Positions 8,864 to 20,900 of a DNA stretch of 64,000 bases are shown here, one piece after another (the first letter of the stretch is position 1; each line of letters starts with the position of its first letter). This DNA is from Mariniphaga anaerophila (GTDB taxonomy: Bacteria; Bacteroidota; Bacteroidia; Bacteroidales; Prolixibacteraceae). The stretch lies in assembly GCF_900129025.1 (NCBI RefSeq), contig NZ_FQUM01000003.1, positions 605,902 to 669,901 of the forward strand. The letters are read 5' to 3'. Under the pieces are notes generated by a model. The model had not been told where the DNA came from. It saw only the letters and a list, made by a program, of their open reading frames with translations, and searched no databases. Made by a program: the position numbers and the translations under genes.

Positions 8864-10018
8864 TTACGGTTTAGGTTCAAATGACATATCACCAACACCA
8901 ACAGCTGTATTAGTTACAATTTCCGGTCTCGGAGTCAGATCATATGTAGCTTGATCTGTTTCGGTATTCGTACACGGAGAGTTTGTCCCTGGATCTAAAT
9001 CTGCAAGATTACTATTTGCATATTCATTTCCTGTCGTTGCACCTGCATCATACATTACACCATCAACACCGAGAGTAAAGTAACGATTTGCATTTGCGTC
9101 ATTTTCCGCTGTACCATGATCTAAATGAACTCTTACAATAATACACTCACCTGCATCCCCAACAGCTCCAGACGCATCCTGAGCATTAACTACAGCAGTT
9201 GCAGCATTCCAAGTCCCAGTAGCATTTGTTCCGTCATTTGCGATGGCTTGATCAGGATAAGCCCACTCAATATTAGATATATCTACAGTTGTTTCTGTTC
9301 CATTATCTACAATTGTAAATGTTGGCTGCCATGAATGAACAAAATTGGCTGCATTAACTGCAAAGAATATATAATTCTCACCATAATCCATATTCAAATT
9401 AGTACCATCGTATGATGCAATTTGAACTGGTGATACACATTCATTAGCATTACTTCCAGATGCTGGCAGGGTACCGTCAGGCATCAAACCTGCAATATCA
9501 AGTGTAAAAGAGAATGAAGGTTGAATACGATACACTTCAATATTATCCGAACAACCTGCTTCTCCCTCTACGTATGCAACCAACAAAATCTCAGTTGTTG
9601 CACTATTAAATGATTGCCAAGAAATATCAATCGTCGGTTGTGTATTTGTATCAGAATTATAAACGTTATCTTCTGCATCCAGCAAATATAGGCTTCCACC
9701 GCCATCTGCTTCAGCTGCGCCTACAGCTGTGGCAATAGAACCCCCAGTGATGATGTCAGCACCATTCGCCGTGGCATTGTAAACGAACCATCTGATATAT
9801 CCAGTTGTAACAGTAGGATTTACAGTCACTCCGTACGTGTATGTTTTCCCTGGTATTGGATGAAGCGCATCATCATCGGCACAATCCAATGTCGTTGGAG
9901 TAACGCATTCTGTTGATGCAGCATCAATATAATTAATATCGCCCTGCCCATAAGATTTCATTCCGGCAAAAACTAATGCCAGAGTAAACATCGCTAAAAT
10001 TAAAATTTGCTTTTTCAT
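8864..10018 (-). CDS. Secreted surface-locus protein, 384 aa
   Basis: The protein has a clear signal peptide (MKKQILILAMFTLALVFAG, ending SYGQ). The mature protein is acidic, rich in Asn/Thr/Ala and cysteine-poor, with beta-sandwich-like stretches (TYTYGVTVNPTVTTGYIRWF; SFTLDIAGLMPDG; YFTLGVDGVMYDAG). No catalytic motif or sorting domain is visible. It ends with LTPRPEIVTNTAVGVGDMS and a few residues, closely resembling the last residues of the giant protein encoded upstream (ITPRPEIIKITGQP). Base composition is more A/T-rich than the giants. It lies between two repeat-filled gaps and has its own leader hairpin, so it may be transcribed separately. Its function is unknown; a secreted partner of the giant proteins is plausible. 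Confidence 0.75.
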   Translation of the reverse strand: MKKQILILAMFTLALVFAGMKSYGQGDINYIDAASTECVTPTTLDCADDDALHPIPGKTYTYGVTVNPTVTTGYIRWFVYNATANGADIITGGSIATAVGAAEADGGGSLYLLDAEDNVYNSDTNTQPTIDISWQSFNSATTEILLVAYVEGEAGCSDNIEVYRIQPSFSFTLDIAGLMPDGTLPASGSNANECVSPVQIASYDGTNLNMDYGENYIFFAVNAANFVHSWQPTFTIVDNGTETTVDISNIEWAYPDQAIANDGTNATGTWNAATAVVNAQDASGAVGDAGECIIVRVHLDHGTAENDANANRYFTLGVDGVMYDAGATTGNEYANSNLADLDPGTNSPCTNTETDQATYDLTPRPEIVTNTAVGVGDMSFEPKP

Positions 10019-10034
10019 TTTGTTAAAATTTAGA

Positions 10035-10048
10035 GTCTCTTTCGAGAC
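10035..10048 (-). promoter_or_regulatory. Leader hairpin with GAAA tetraloop
   Basis: Read on the minus strand this is GTCTC-GAAA-GAGAC, a perfect 5-bp stem with a GNRA-type loop, ending 17 bp before the ATG of the 384-residue gene. It would sit in the 5' untranslated region, where it could protect the mRNA or modulate initiation. No terminator-like T run follows it. Confidence 0.45.
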
Positions 10049-10772
10049 GTGTTAATGAATAAAAATTTGTTTCAAATTGTTACTAATTAAATTGTTAAAA
10101 AAAATATCAGATTGGGAACCGGGACAATTGAGAAGCAGTGAACCATCAGCTTTCAAAAGGCCGGATGGCAATACACCAATTGCTCATTTCCATTTTCCAT
10201 CGTCAATCTGTTAAAGAACGCATTTCGTTATTTCTCGGGGTTTACGTTTCCCGGTGCGTCAGGCCGGAGTCGGTAACATTGCCGGTTATTTCAACTTCCG
10301 TTTTACCGGACGTTAACCAAACAACATTAGCCGGGTCGGCTCATCAGCCGGCAGCGATTTTAACCGTTCGGTGCCAGCTTTTTAAACACTGTCAGGCCTA
10401 CCAGCGCTAACAGGTTTAGTGGTGTGGTTTTTACTTTAACTCACGGGCAAGCCTCCTTTCTCTTTATTCGTCCCTGGGCTTCGCTCCGGTAAAAAGGAGG
10501 CCAATTGGCTTTCCGGCAGAAGGACGGTTGGGTTAGTTACCGGCAGGCTGTGCACAGTGCGTGTAAAACCTGCTAAAATTGGCGATACCCAAGGGCTGCT
10601 AAAAAAAGATAAGATGATGGTGATGGTAGCAGCCCCGGGACAATCGCCGGAATAAAAGCGTCCCCGCGGCAAGAGGGGAACAGCTTTATATTTTATGCCG
10701 GCAGCTGTTGGCTGGTAACCAGCGGCCACCGGGTTTTGGTTGTCTGTTGAATATTTTTGTTCGGCAATGCCG
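10049..10772. other. Gene-free stretch upstream of the 384-residue gene
   Basis: No credible gene is seen. The stretch holds an A/T-rich part next to the gene (probable promoter region, no clear TAnnTTTG), short CCGG-type palindromes between 10250 and 10350, and a lone REP-like hairpin at 10389-10413. A frame that is open on the minus strand through 10436-11908 is a composite of repeats. Confidence 0.5.
10389..10413 (+). repeat. Solitary REP-like hairpin
   Basis: CTGTCAG, 11 bases, then CTAACAG, flanked by AACA and GTTT as in hairpin 2 of the arrays, but in the opposite orientation and with one stem mismatch. The 11-base loop length is the same as in every array copy. Confidence 0.65.
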
Positions 10773-11108
10773 AAAATTTCGGTGCATTGAGTACTTATTT
10801 CCGTCCGTTGAGTACCTGTTTCGGTGCATCGAGCATCCGTTTCCATGCATGAAGTTCCTGTTTCTGCACACCGAGACTCTATTTCCATATATCGAGCACA
10901 TATTTCGGTGCATTGAGCTGTTATTTCCATGCATTGAGCCGATATTTCCATGCGTTGAGTTCCCATTTCGGTACAATGAGCCCCCGTTGCGTTACATTGC
11001 GTCTCCAATATGATGCAGTGACTCTCCCACCCGGTGCAGCGTAATTCCGCTGTGGTACAATGGCCCGTCGCCATGGTACACCGGGCAGCAGCCACGGTAC
11101 TAGGCACA
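10773..11108. repeat. Degenerate 21-bp tandem repeat (about 16 units)
   Basis: Units stay in 21-bp phase with a core like TTTCGGTGCATTGAG. The first eleven are clear, and the last five are decayed but keep GGTRCA in phase. Read on the minus strand this gives heptads such as CTEISAQ and CMEITAQ. No start signal, signal peptide or conserved flank supports translation, so I treat it as a DNA repeat. Confidence 0.75.
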
Positions 11109-11224
11109 ACAGCCGCCTTACGCACCGTTTTCGCATCCGTCCGGGCCATTTTTCCATATTCCGGCATCTGAAGTACCATTTTCACGTTTGGTTGCGTTGC
11201 GTAATTCTGTTTGATGTTGTTCCC

Positions 11225-11697
11225 AAACCTGACAGCGTCGGTAGACCTGTCAGCGTTAAAAGAATACCTTGCAAAACTTGAATCCAGTATCTGATGACAC
11301 CCGCTTTTGTTGCCTGTGCTTTGTTCGACGTTGTCAGGTGCTACGCACGCTGACAAGTCTGAGCCGTATACAAAAACTGTTGCTTCGTTCCCAAACCTGA
11401 CAGCGTCAAAAGACCTGTCAGCGTTAAAAGAATACCTTGCAAAACTTGAATCCGGTATCTGATGACACCCGCTTTTGTTGCCTGTGCTTTGTTCAACGTT
11501 GTCAGGTGCTACGCACGCAGACAAGTCGGAGCCGTATACAAAGACTGTTGCTTCGTTCCCAAACCTGACAGCGTCAAAAGACCTGTCAGCGTTAAAAGAA
11601 TACCTTGCAAAACTTGAATCCGGTATCTGATGACACCCGCTTTTGTTGCCTGTGCTTTGTTCGACGTTGTCAGGTACTGCGTACGCTGACAAGTCTG
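11225..11697 (-). repeat. REP hairpin array 3 (168-bp period, 3 units)
   Basis: GACAAGTC marks lie at 11352, 11520 and 11688, exactly 168 bp apart. Each unit has hairpin 2 in the form CTGACAG-N11-CTGTCAG (central pair swapped relative to arrays 1 and 2) and hairpin 1 as TTGTCAG-N12-CTGACAA. The spacers are unrelated to those of arrays 1 and 2. The array is about 4.2 kb from the RAYT gene. Confidence 0.88.
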
Positions 11698-11777
11698 AGC
11701 TGTAAACAAACCACTCACTCCACAAGGCATCCAATCCCCGGGTTCGTCTCAAACCAATCCTCTGTCCCCGGCGTTCC

Positions 11778-11889
11778 GCACTCTGCCCTCTGCCCCCGGC
11801 GCTCTGCTCTTGGCGCTCTGCACTCTGCACTCTGCCCTTGGCTCTCCGCTCTCGGCTCTCTGCCCTCTGCGCCTTGCCCTCTGCTCCTA
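11778..11889. repeat. 7-bp tandem repeat (about 16 units)
   Basis: This is a run of GCNCTCT-type heptamers (GCACTCT, GCCCTCT, GCGCTCT, GCCCTTG and so on) in strict 7-bp phase, ending about 16 bp past the stop codon of the giant gene. On the minus strand it reads as Arg/Ala/Glu/Ser-rich pseudo-peptide, a typical artefact. It is a possible slippage hotspot. Confidence 0.85.
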
Positions 11890-11904
11890 TGTATCTTAGT
11901 TCTT

Positions 11905-14900
11905 TCATGGTTGTCCGGTTATTTTAATGATTTCGGGACGCGGGGTAATTACAATATCGCGCACCAGCTCGTCTGACGTATTTCCATTGCAATCTTCCAC
12001 CCAGTATGTAATTGTATGCGTTCTCTCAGTATAGTAAACTCCGTCGCCCCACAGATAAATGACATTTCCGTATTCTGAAGGCTGTCCGGTTCCGCTAATC
12101 GAAGGTTTCGATATTGTTGCCCCTTCGGTTAACGGGTCGGGCACAGCGGTAAAATCGATTCTCCACTGAATAACCATTGCGGGCGGGTCGCAGCAATTGT
12201 CTTGCAAATCCAGTATATCCAAAGATGTATCGCCGGCAGGGAAAGTCCTGTAATCGGGACTTGGAACTTTTTCCAGATTAGGATCCACGTGGTTAACAAT
12301 GGGGTTAGGACTATTCGGATCGTAAACTGCCGAGTGCAACGGATCAACGCAGTTCTCGTACTGTGTTGCAGTAAAAGTTGGCGGAATTGTATCAATAACC
12401 AGGATGGTGTGGCTGCAGGTATCTGCACCAGACAGGTTCTCTGCCGTCCAGGTAATGGTTGTTAACCCGAGGTCAAAATCGACAACCCCTATCGGGTCGG
12501 GCAATGCCGCTCCGTTAGTTACCCCCGAGCCGGTGGTAACGCCTTCCATGGTCCATGTCCAGTCAAACGGCGGAGCGCCGCTAAGTACCGAAGGAACTCC
12601 GGGGTCGAGAGCGGCAGTACAGCCTGTGTCACCCAAATACAATGTATCGTTCGGCGGGCATTCGATATCGGGTTTCGATTCAACGGTAACGGTAAAAGAG
12701 CAGATGCTTTTATTTCCTGCTTCGTCCTCAAAAGTGTAGGTAACAGTGGTTACTCCCACATTAAAATCGTACACTTTTAAGGTATCGATACCGGTTGGCG
12801 CAGAGTTTCCTGCGGTGACACCCGTCAATTTCCATACCTGGTCCACAAGCGGACAGTCGTTGGTATACTCCGGTGCTTCCAGTTCCACATTGCTGGCATA
12901 GTCTTTTCCATAGTCAGCCCAAGCGGTTACATCTTCGGGACACTCAACAGAAGGAGGTTCGGGCTGGGTAACGGTTACCGGGATAGGGCCAACCGACGAA
13001 CAGCCGTTTTCTGCAAAAACAGTAACATAATACACCTGCCCTGCCGACAAGCCTTCGGCGGTTGCCTCGGTGCTGCCGTTGCTCCACGAAAACGTGGGAT
13101 TGTCGCCGCTAATTACGGTAACGGTAGCTGTTCCGTCGCTGCCGTCGTAGCAGGTAACAGGCGTGGTGGTAATTACATCGCTTACCTCAAGCGCCGGAGG
13201 ATCTGTTAACGTAGCTGAAATGGTGTCCTGGCATCCGCTGGCATCGGTTACGGTAACCGAATAAGTTCCGGCAGACAGTCCTCCTGCGGTAGCCAGCGTT
13301 TGCCCGTCGCTCCATAAATAGGTATAAGGTGCTGTTCCGCCGCTTGCCACAACCGTAATGTAACCATCGGCGCCATTGGGGCACAACGGGTTCTCTAACG
13401 TATCAACAGCCAGATATACTTCAGGGTGAATAATAATATTCATGGTATCGGTAACGGCTTCGCAAATGCCGGCAGGATCGTCGGTGGCAAGCACCAGTGT
13501 TACAAGCCCGGCAGTAGTGTCAGCTGCACTCAGGGTATAAACAGCAAGATGATCGTTAACCGAAGAAAAAGTTCCTGTTCCGAGAGTTTCCCAGGTAACC
13601 GAGGAGGCTGCCCCGCCATACGAACCCGCCAGCTGCACATCCGGATCGGAAGCGCACACCTCCTGATCGGGGCCTGCATCAACCGTTGCCGCCGGGTTAA
13701 CAATTATTTCGATGTTGTCGCTAACCGGGCCGCAACCATAATCATCTGTAAGAACAGCAACATACTCGCCGGAATGTGAGGCATCGGCGTTGGGGATAAT
13801 AATGCTTTGCGTATTGGCAGTAAATCCGTTAGGCCCCGTCCAATTATACGTAAAAGGCTCTCTCCCATCGGTAATCTCCATTGTTAGCTTAATCGAATCT
13901 CCCTCGCATACCGGATTTGATTCTGCTACGATTTCGATTGTTGCCGGAGCCGGATCAAGCGTGCCAAAAGAAATATCATCAAGGCCAAAATCGTTGCCTC
14001 CGAGCGCAGGTTCAATGTTTACAATACGTATTTCAATGTCTCCGCTCAAACTCCCCGAATTCCACAGCGGCGTACTATAAAACCTCACCCAACCATTGTT
14101 CGACGGATTGCTTACTCCGGCAGGTGGGCTTATGGATGTACCCTGAGGACTCCCGTTTATATAAAATTGTAATTCCGCATCATTTCCCTTGTCATTCAAA
14201 CTCATGGTCCAGGCAGAAAAATAATAGTTGGTATTGGGCTCTATCGTTACCGTTTGTGCCCAAATGGTTGTTGTCGAATTATTCTCTCCATTAACAATCA
14301 TAAAGTTTCCCTGCCCGCTGGTATGGTCATGCCCCCAAAAGTCTGAATGATAATTCTGCCCATCGGTTCCAACACTGTAAGTTCCTTCTGAAAACAATTC
14401 CGAATTACTGTTCGGATCATCGGGCCAATAAGTATATCCGGAGGAGAAGCCGGTGTTCCCTGCTTCGAAATCGCCGTTCACAACCAATTCGTTAGCCGTA
14501 TTGTAGGAGGCCCTTCCACTGCACCCAAAAGCATCGGTTACAGTTACAAAGAAATTCCCTGCTACATCTACATCAATATACTGTGTGGTTTCTCCTGTAC
14601 TCCATTCGTAAGACGCAAAATTACCAACAGACAACCTGATCTTCGGAGGGACAATACAATAATCAGCGGCGATTGAAACATTCGGAGTTTCTCTTACCAC
14701 AACAGTTATGGAGCTTGAACCGGGGCAGTTTGTGTCGGGGTCGGTATAGGTTGCTGTGTAGGTAGTTGTTACCCCCGGGAAAACATTGGCCGGGTTGGCT
14801 TCAGTTGAAGTCCACGACGAAGTATTGGCGGTCCATTCAACATCGGCCTGCGATTGTGGCTCCCCTGTAACGTTGACGTTATCGATGGCCCACCAGTAGT

Positions 14901-17900
14901 GAGCACTTTGCCACCAACCGGAATAAGTTCGGTATCTGAAGCGAATAAGCAGGTTCGCTATCCCCACAGGAAGGGAAATAGTTCTGTTCTCAAAGTTGGT
15001 AGAAGTTCCCCGCGAAACGGTGTAATTCTCCAAGGGTATCCAGTTCGTCCCGTTTGTCGAGTATTCAACAACAGCTTCTTCGTTAGTACTCCCTCTCCGG
15101 TAATAGTGCCAAAAACTCAGTGTTACCGAAGTATATCCTTCGGTATTGATAGATGTACTCGTTAAATATGATGTTGCATCGGTATCATAATGATTGGATA
15201 AATAGAACCGGCTGTTATCGTCAGAATGAAAAGTTGTTGTTTCCGCCCACCACCAGTCTGGTGTTGTATATGAATAGCCATCGTCTTGCAGCTGCCAGGT
15301 AGAGTTGCCGCTTGCCGCCCAGTTACCTGCCCCACTATTAAAATTGTCTGTTAAAAGAGTTGTCGGGAGATTTGATGTAATATCGGATGATGAAAACAGG
15401 TTGATACTCTCTCCCGGACAAATTTCTATCCTTGAAGCATTCACTGTTACATTCGGCGACGGGGTTACCGTTACTTTCACCTGAAATACTTCAGGGTTTG
15501 TACAATTATTGGAACTCAGAGTATAGTAATAAATTACGGTAATCGGGCTACTCGAATTATTAACAAGTACTTCGCTCGGGTTTCCGGTACCGGAAGCTGT
15601 GCTGTTCCCAAAACTATCGGCATTGCGAGTCCAGCTAAAAGTAGTACCGGCAATATTGCTGGTAGGAGTATAGCTAAATACCTGTCCGCTGCAAATTCCG
15701 GGTGGGTCGGTGCTGGTCAAAACCGGAGACTGCGTTACCGTAACTTTCACTTCCTGGGTATTTGAACACCCGTCTACGGTAAGCGTATAAACATAAGTTA
15801 CTTCTATGGGGCTGGAGGTTTCATTCACCAATATTTCATCAATAACCCCCACTCCGCTTTCGGCAGGATTGCTAATTCCGGGAACCGCGTCGCGTGTCCA
15901 GACAAAATCTGTACCCGGGATGTTGCTTTCCGGTTCATAAAAAAACGGTTCGTTACTGCAAATTCCATCCGGATCTAGCGGGCTAGTAAGCTCTGGCAAC
16001 GGATTTATTACTACCTGCACAGGCATAACTGCAACACATCCGGCAGCAGAGGTGCCTTTAATGTAATACGTTCCGCTTGCTGCCACAGCATCGGGATTGG
16101 GCAGCGGTGAGGTGGCAGCAGCATCAGTCCAGTAGGTGTAAGTCAGTCCGGCAGAAGAACCGGCAGTAACCGCAGCGTCAGTAAGGTCCACGGTGCCGGG
16201 TTCGCATATCACATCCGGATCGGTAATCACCAGTTCCGGTGTTGGATTTACCGTAACGGTTGCAACCGATGTTCCCGGGCTGGTACACCCGTTGGCTTCG
16301 GCTACAATTTGGTACACTACGGTTGCAACTTCTGTAGTGGTATTAATCAGTTGCTGGGCAATCAGGTTCCCTGTATCGTCAAAAGCCCCTGTTACACTTC
16401 CGGCCGGAGTAATGGAACTAACGGTAAACGAAAAAGTGGCTTCCGGAATACTGCTGGACAGGCTAATGTTGGTCGTTTCTCCCGAGCATATTTCATCGAA
16501 TGGCGGAGTAATTTGCGGAATCGCCCGGGGAATGATTTCGAGTACGAAGGTTACCGGGGCTCCGGTACATTCATTGGCATGCGGCGTGATGGTTATTACT
16601 GCCGTTCCTGTTTGGGAAGCCCAGAACGAAGGTATCTCGGTTACCCCCGTTTGGTTCGGCACTCCCAGGGCAGCTCCGCCCGAGATATCAAAAACTACTC
16701 CCGACGGATACCCGGTTAACGGAATGGCATCAACAGTTTCCAAATGACAATACGATAACGTATCTCCCGGAGGTACGGCAATAACAGGCGGAAGGACAGT
16801 TACCGTGCGGGTTTGCGGATCAGAAAGATTTCCTCCGCAATCTTCTACCCAATAGGTAATTTCATGCGTAAGACTGGTGTGTGTTGCACTGTCGGAAGGG
16901 AACAAAATATTGGTGCCATAGTCTGAAATTTGCCCGGTATTGTACGTGCCGGAGCCCGCAGGGAGAGAAGAACCATCGTTAAAATCGATGCGCCAGCGAA
17001 TGGTGTATTCATCAAAAGAACAGTTGGTCTGGCAGTTATCCGAAATAAGCAGTTCATCCAGATTCAGCAAAAGGCTCCCGACAGGAACAACAAACTCGGG
17101 GCATTCGGTCAGCGATGGCAATGATCCGATAACCGGGTCGATATTGTCATTCACAATCACCTCAACAGCACAGCTATCTATATTGCCGGATATATCGGTA
17201 ATATACCAGTTAAAGGTGGTGGTGCCAATCGGGTAAACACCACTGGCATTATCGGGGGCAGTCCGGTACGGAGAGTTATTCCACACCGATTCTATTTCGT
17301 CGCAGGGGTCGTCAATTACCGGAGCTGAAAGCGTAACAGTTGCTTCGCAGGAACCAGGGTCTACATTTTGTACTACCGGCGATTCCGGACAGGTAAAAGT
17401 TCGTTCGGGAACTTCATTATGAATAATAGTAACGTCAAACTCGCAGGAATCTTTATTTCCGTCGGGATCAGCAACAATAAAGGTAACAGTAGTAACTCCC
17501 AGATTGAACACCTCCCCGCCAATAGAACCTTCTCCCTGGCCGGTAGTAGCGCCTTCCATTCTCCACGAAAGGGTAAGGGAATCGATTGGCCAGCAAGTGT
17601 CGGTGTACGACGGATCGTTAAAATTCACCAGTGTTTTGGAGCAGTTATCCGGCGCCGCAGTCTCTTCCAAATCAACACACTCATCAATATCTATAACAGG
17701 CGGGGTAACATCTACAATGGTTACAAAAAAGAAACACGAATCTTTCAGCCCGGCGGCATCAGTAGCAATATAAATTACCTCTGTTACCCCCACGGGGAAG
17801 TCGAGCCCGGTTACCGTACCCGAACCATTATCGGTTGTTTGGTCGGGGAAAAGCCGAATATATGTCAGTTCCGGAACCGAGCAATTATCGTCCATAACCG

Positions 17901-20900
17901 GGTCGGTAAGCGCAGCAAGTGTTTTGGAGCATTGGTTTAACGACGCTATTTCCTCCACGTCACCGGGACAGGTAATTGTTGGTCTCTGGGTATCAACAAT
18001 CGAATAAGCTGCAGTTGTTTCAGCGGTGTTTCCACAATCGTCGGTTACGGTAAAAGTAATGGTAATCTGATTGTTTGCAGGGTCGCCACTCCAGGCCTGC
18101 ATGGCACTGTTGTCTGACCAGGCCAAATCATCGTCGCAATTATCCGTTGCCGTTGCTCCTCCGTGGTTTGCCAGCCAGTCCTGATACCCGGGGTCATCAT
18201 CCGGATTTGAGGATGAACACTCGGAATTACCGTCTGCGGCGGTTGTAACCCATGTAGGTGCAACGTCGTCGGCTACGGTAATGGTTGACTGGGCCGTATT
18301 TACATTCACACACTGGTCTTCCGCTGAAAACGTAACGGTTACCTGTTCTCCGCAAATCATGTCGATACCGCTAAAATCATGGGTTATATCGGCCGGAACA
18401 ATATTCCCTGCAGGATCGGTATATTCGGCAGAAGCCTGTGCCAGCCAGTCCTGAATCTGCTGTGGCGCTGAAGGATCATTACATATAATTACCAACGGAT
18501 CGGGGGGAGCCTGGACTGTAGGTCCGGTATAATCAAAAGTAATATCGAAATCGAATGTTTCCTGACTACAGGGAATCCCTTCCCGGACATCGGTAACCCT
18601 GACGGAATATGCTCCGGCACCTCCAACCGGAGGCTGAAACGAAGGACAATCTGCACACAACAATGTTCCTGTAGCACCGTATCCCGAGTACCAATCCAAC
18701 ACATAGGTATTTGATGCCGGAGAAACATCAGGAGTTATCAAAGGAAGGGCATCATCGTCACAAACCATATCCGGATTGATGTTCAGATCAATCTCAATAT
18801 CATCATAAACATATACCAAAATGGTATCGCAATTTGTACCGGTGGCGCTACACACATAATTCGGAAAAGTTCCGCAAACTTCGTATTCAATTACCGGCGG
18901 TGCATTGCCATCAGCAACAAAAAACGGATTAAATGGGTCCGTAAGATCCAGATAGTGATCCCAGTCGCCCCTGTTCCCCGGAGAAATGCTGGTCCATTGC
19001 GGATCAGTAAAATCTCCGTCTGTGGTAATTTGACTTCCGCAATCAACACGTGTAACAATATCGTCAGAAGCAACAATTCCGGGAACAGAGTGAAAACTAA
19101 TATCATTGGGATTATTTCCTTGTTTGCAGTATGTAAACAGATGAAATTCGCCGGAAGGCAAACAAATAATATCACCATCCATCAACGATACTTCTTCACA
19201 ATCTACCCGCCAGTCTTTCACCTCGGGAGTTGCTCCACCTTCCATGGTAATCTGAACACCAACAGCATCAAAGTCAATTCTGACATTGTACGAAATACAT
19301 CTCAGGTTTTTAGCTCCGGGTTGTGCCCACCAATCATCGTCTGCACAACATTTACCTGCACGGGTCACATTGTAGAATATCGTATCTCCATGAGGATCGC
19401 CCAGAAAATCGACCCACCCAAACTCGGTATTATTATCACAGGGAGAACAACCACATTCGTCGTCTACATTTATGGTTTGAACCACGTCAACAAAATTTCC
19501 ACAAGGATCGGTAAACCGGTATGTACGCTCCACATAATCCGGACAATAACCCGGTTTATTTGCTAACCCATAGGAAATTTCATTATTAAAAAGCAAAGCA
19601 ATTGTAGTTCCTCCACAATCATCCAGAGCAATTCCTCCATCAGCCTCAAATTCAGGCATTGTTGTATACGCGTCCGGAATATCACTGGGACACGATACTG
19701 TTAATGTAGGCATAGTAACTACCGGAGCAATTATATCTGTCACATTAATCGTTTGAGTTCCGGAGTTAAAATTTCCGCAGGCGTCCGTTGCAGTCCAGGT
19801 TCGGGTTATTGTATAACGGCTGTCACAAGTTCCGGGGGTAATATTGTCGGTATAGTCAATAACTATATTTCCAATAGCAGTACAATTGTCGGTAGCGGTA
19901 GCTTTTCCAAGGGTGAGATTGACATCCGGATCGTCGTTGTCGCTACAGGCAATAGTTATATTCGCCGGAACATTAATTACCGGTTTTGAATTATCTACTA
20001 CTGTAATCGTCTGCTCCTGGCTGGAGCTGTTTCCGGCGGCATCGGTTACTGTCCACGTGCGGACAATGGTATAATTGCCTTCGCAAACTCCGGTTGGAAT
20101 GCGGGCGCCATCAGAGTATAAAGTAGTAAGGCTTCCTGACGCAGTGCAATTATCACTAAGATTATACGGCTTGCTTAATGTCACATTTGGATCAAGATTC
20201 GGCGGATCGCAGGCGGCATTGGCGTTGACAGTTAAGTCATCAGGAACACTGAATGTAGGCGGAGTATTATCAACTACATTAACATCAAAAGAACAGGTTG
20301 AAGTGTTCCCCGAAGCATCAGTAGCAGTATAAATAACTGTTGTTGTGCCCACCGGGAATACATCGCCGGGACTATAATTGCCGGTAAAACTTACCAAAGC
20401 ACAATTGTCGGTAGCTGTTGGCTCGGTCCAGCTAACAGCCTGACCACAATTTGCCGAATTGCCATCTTGGGTATTAAAAGTAATATCAGCAGGGCATCCG
20501 GAAATTACAGGGTCGGTTACATCGTCTATTGTGCCAACCGTTACACTAATTGTTTCTGTGCAACTGTTGGCGTCGGTGGCTGTAATTGTGTATGCCTGGG
20601 CTGAAAGACCGGTAAAATTGCCGGAAGTCGGTTGTGTTCCTGTTGCCGGACTTATAGAATAGCTAATTGTTCCGGCACCTCCATTTGCAGAGATAACAAT
20701 CTCCCCGTCGTTTACGCCTGCACAGGTAACCTCTGAAACTGAAGGAGTATTAAAAGCAATCTCGTCGGGCTGAGTAATACTAAAACTGGCGTCCAACACA
20801 ATTATGCAAGTAGCATGAGCAGCATCCCGGATTTGCACGTTGTACGTTCCCGCTGAAAGGCCGGCAAAACTATTTCCCGACTGCCAGGTGGTTCCGCCAT

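Noticed and set aside
10436..11908. Open frame of 490 codons on the minus strand after the giant gene
   Set aside because: It is a composite of the 7-bp repeat, REP array 3 and the 21-bp repeat followed by low-complexity sequence; no recognisable protein feature.
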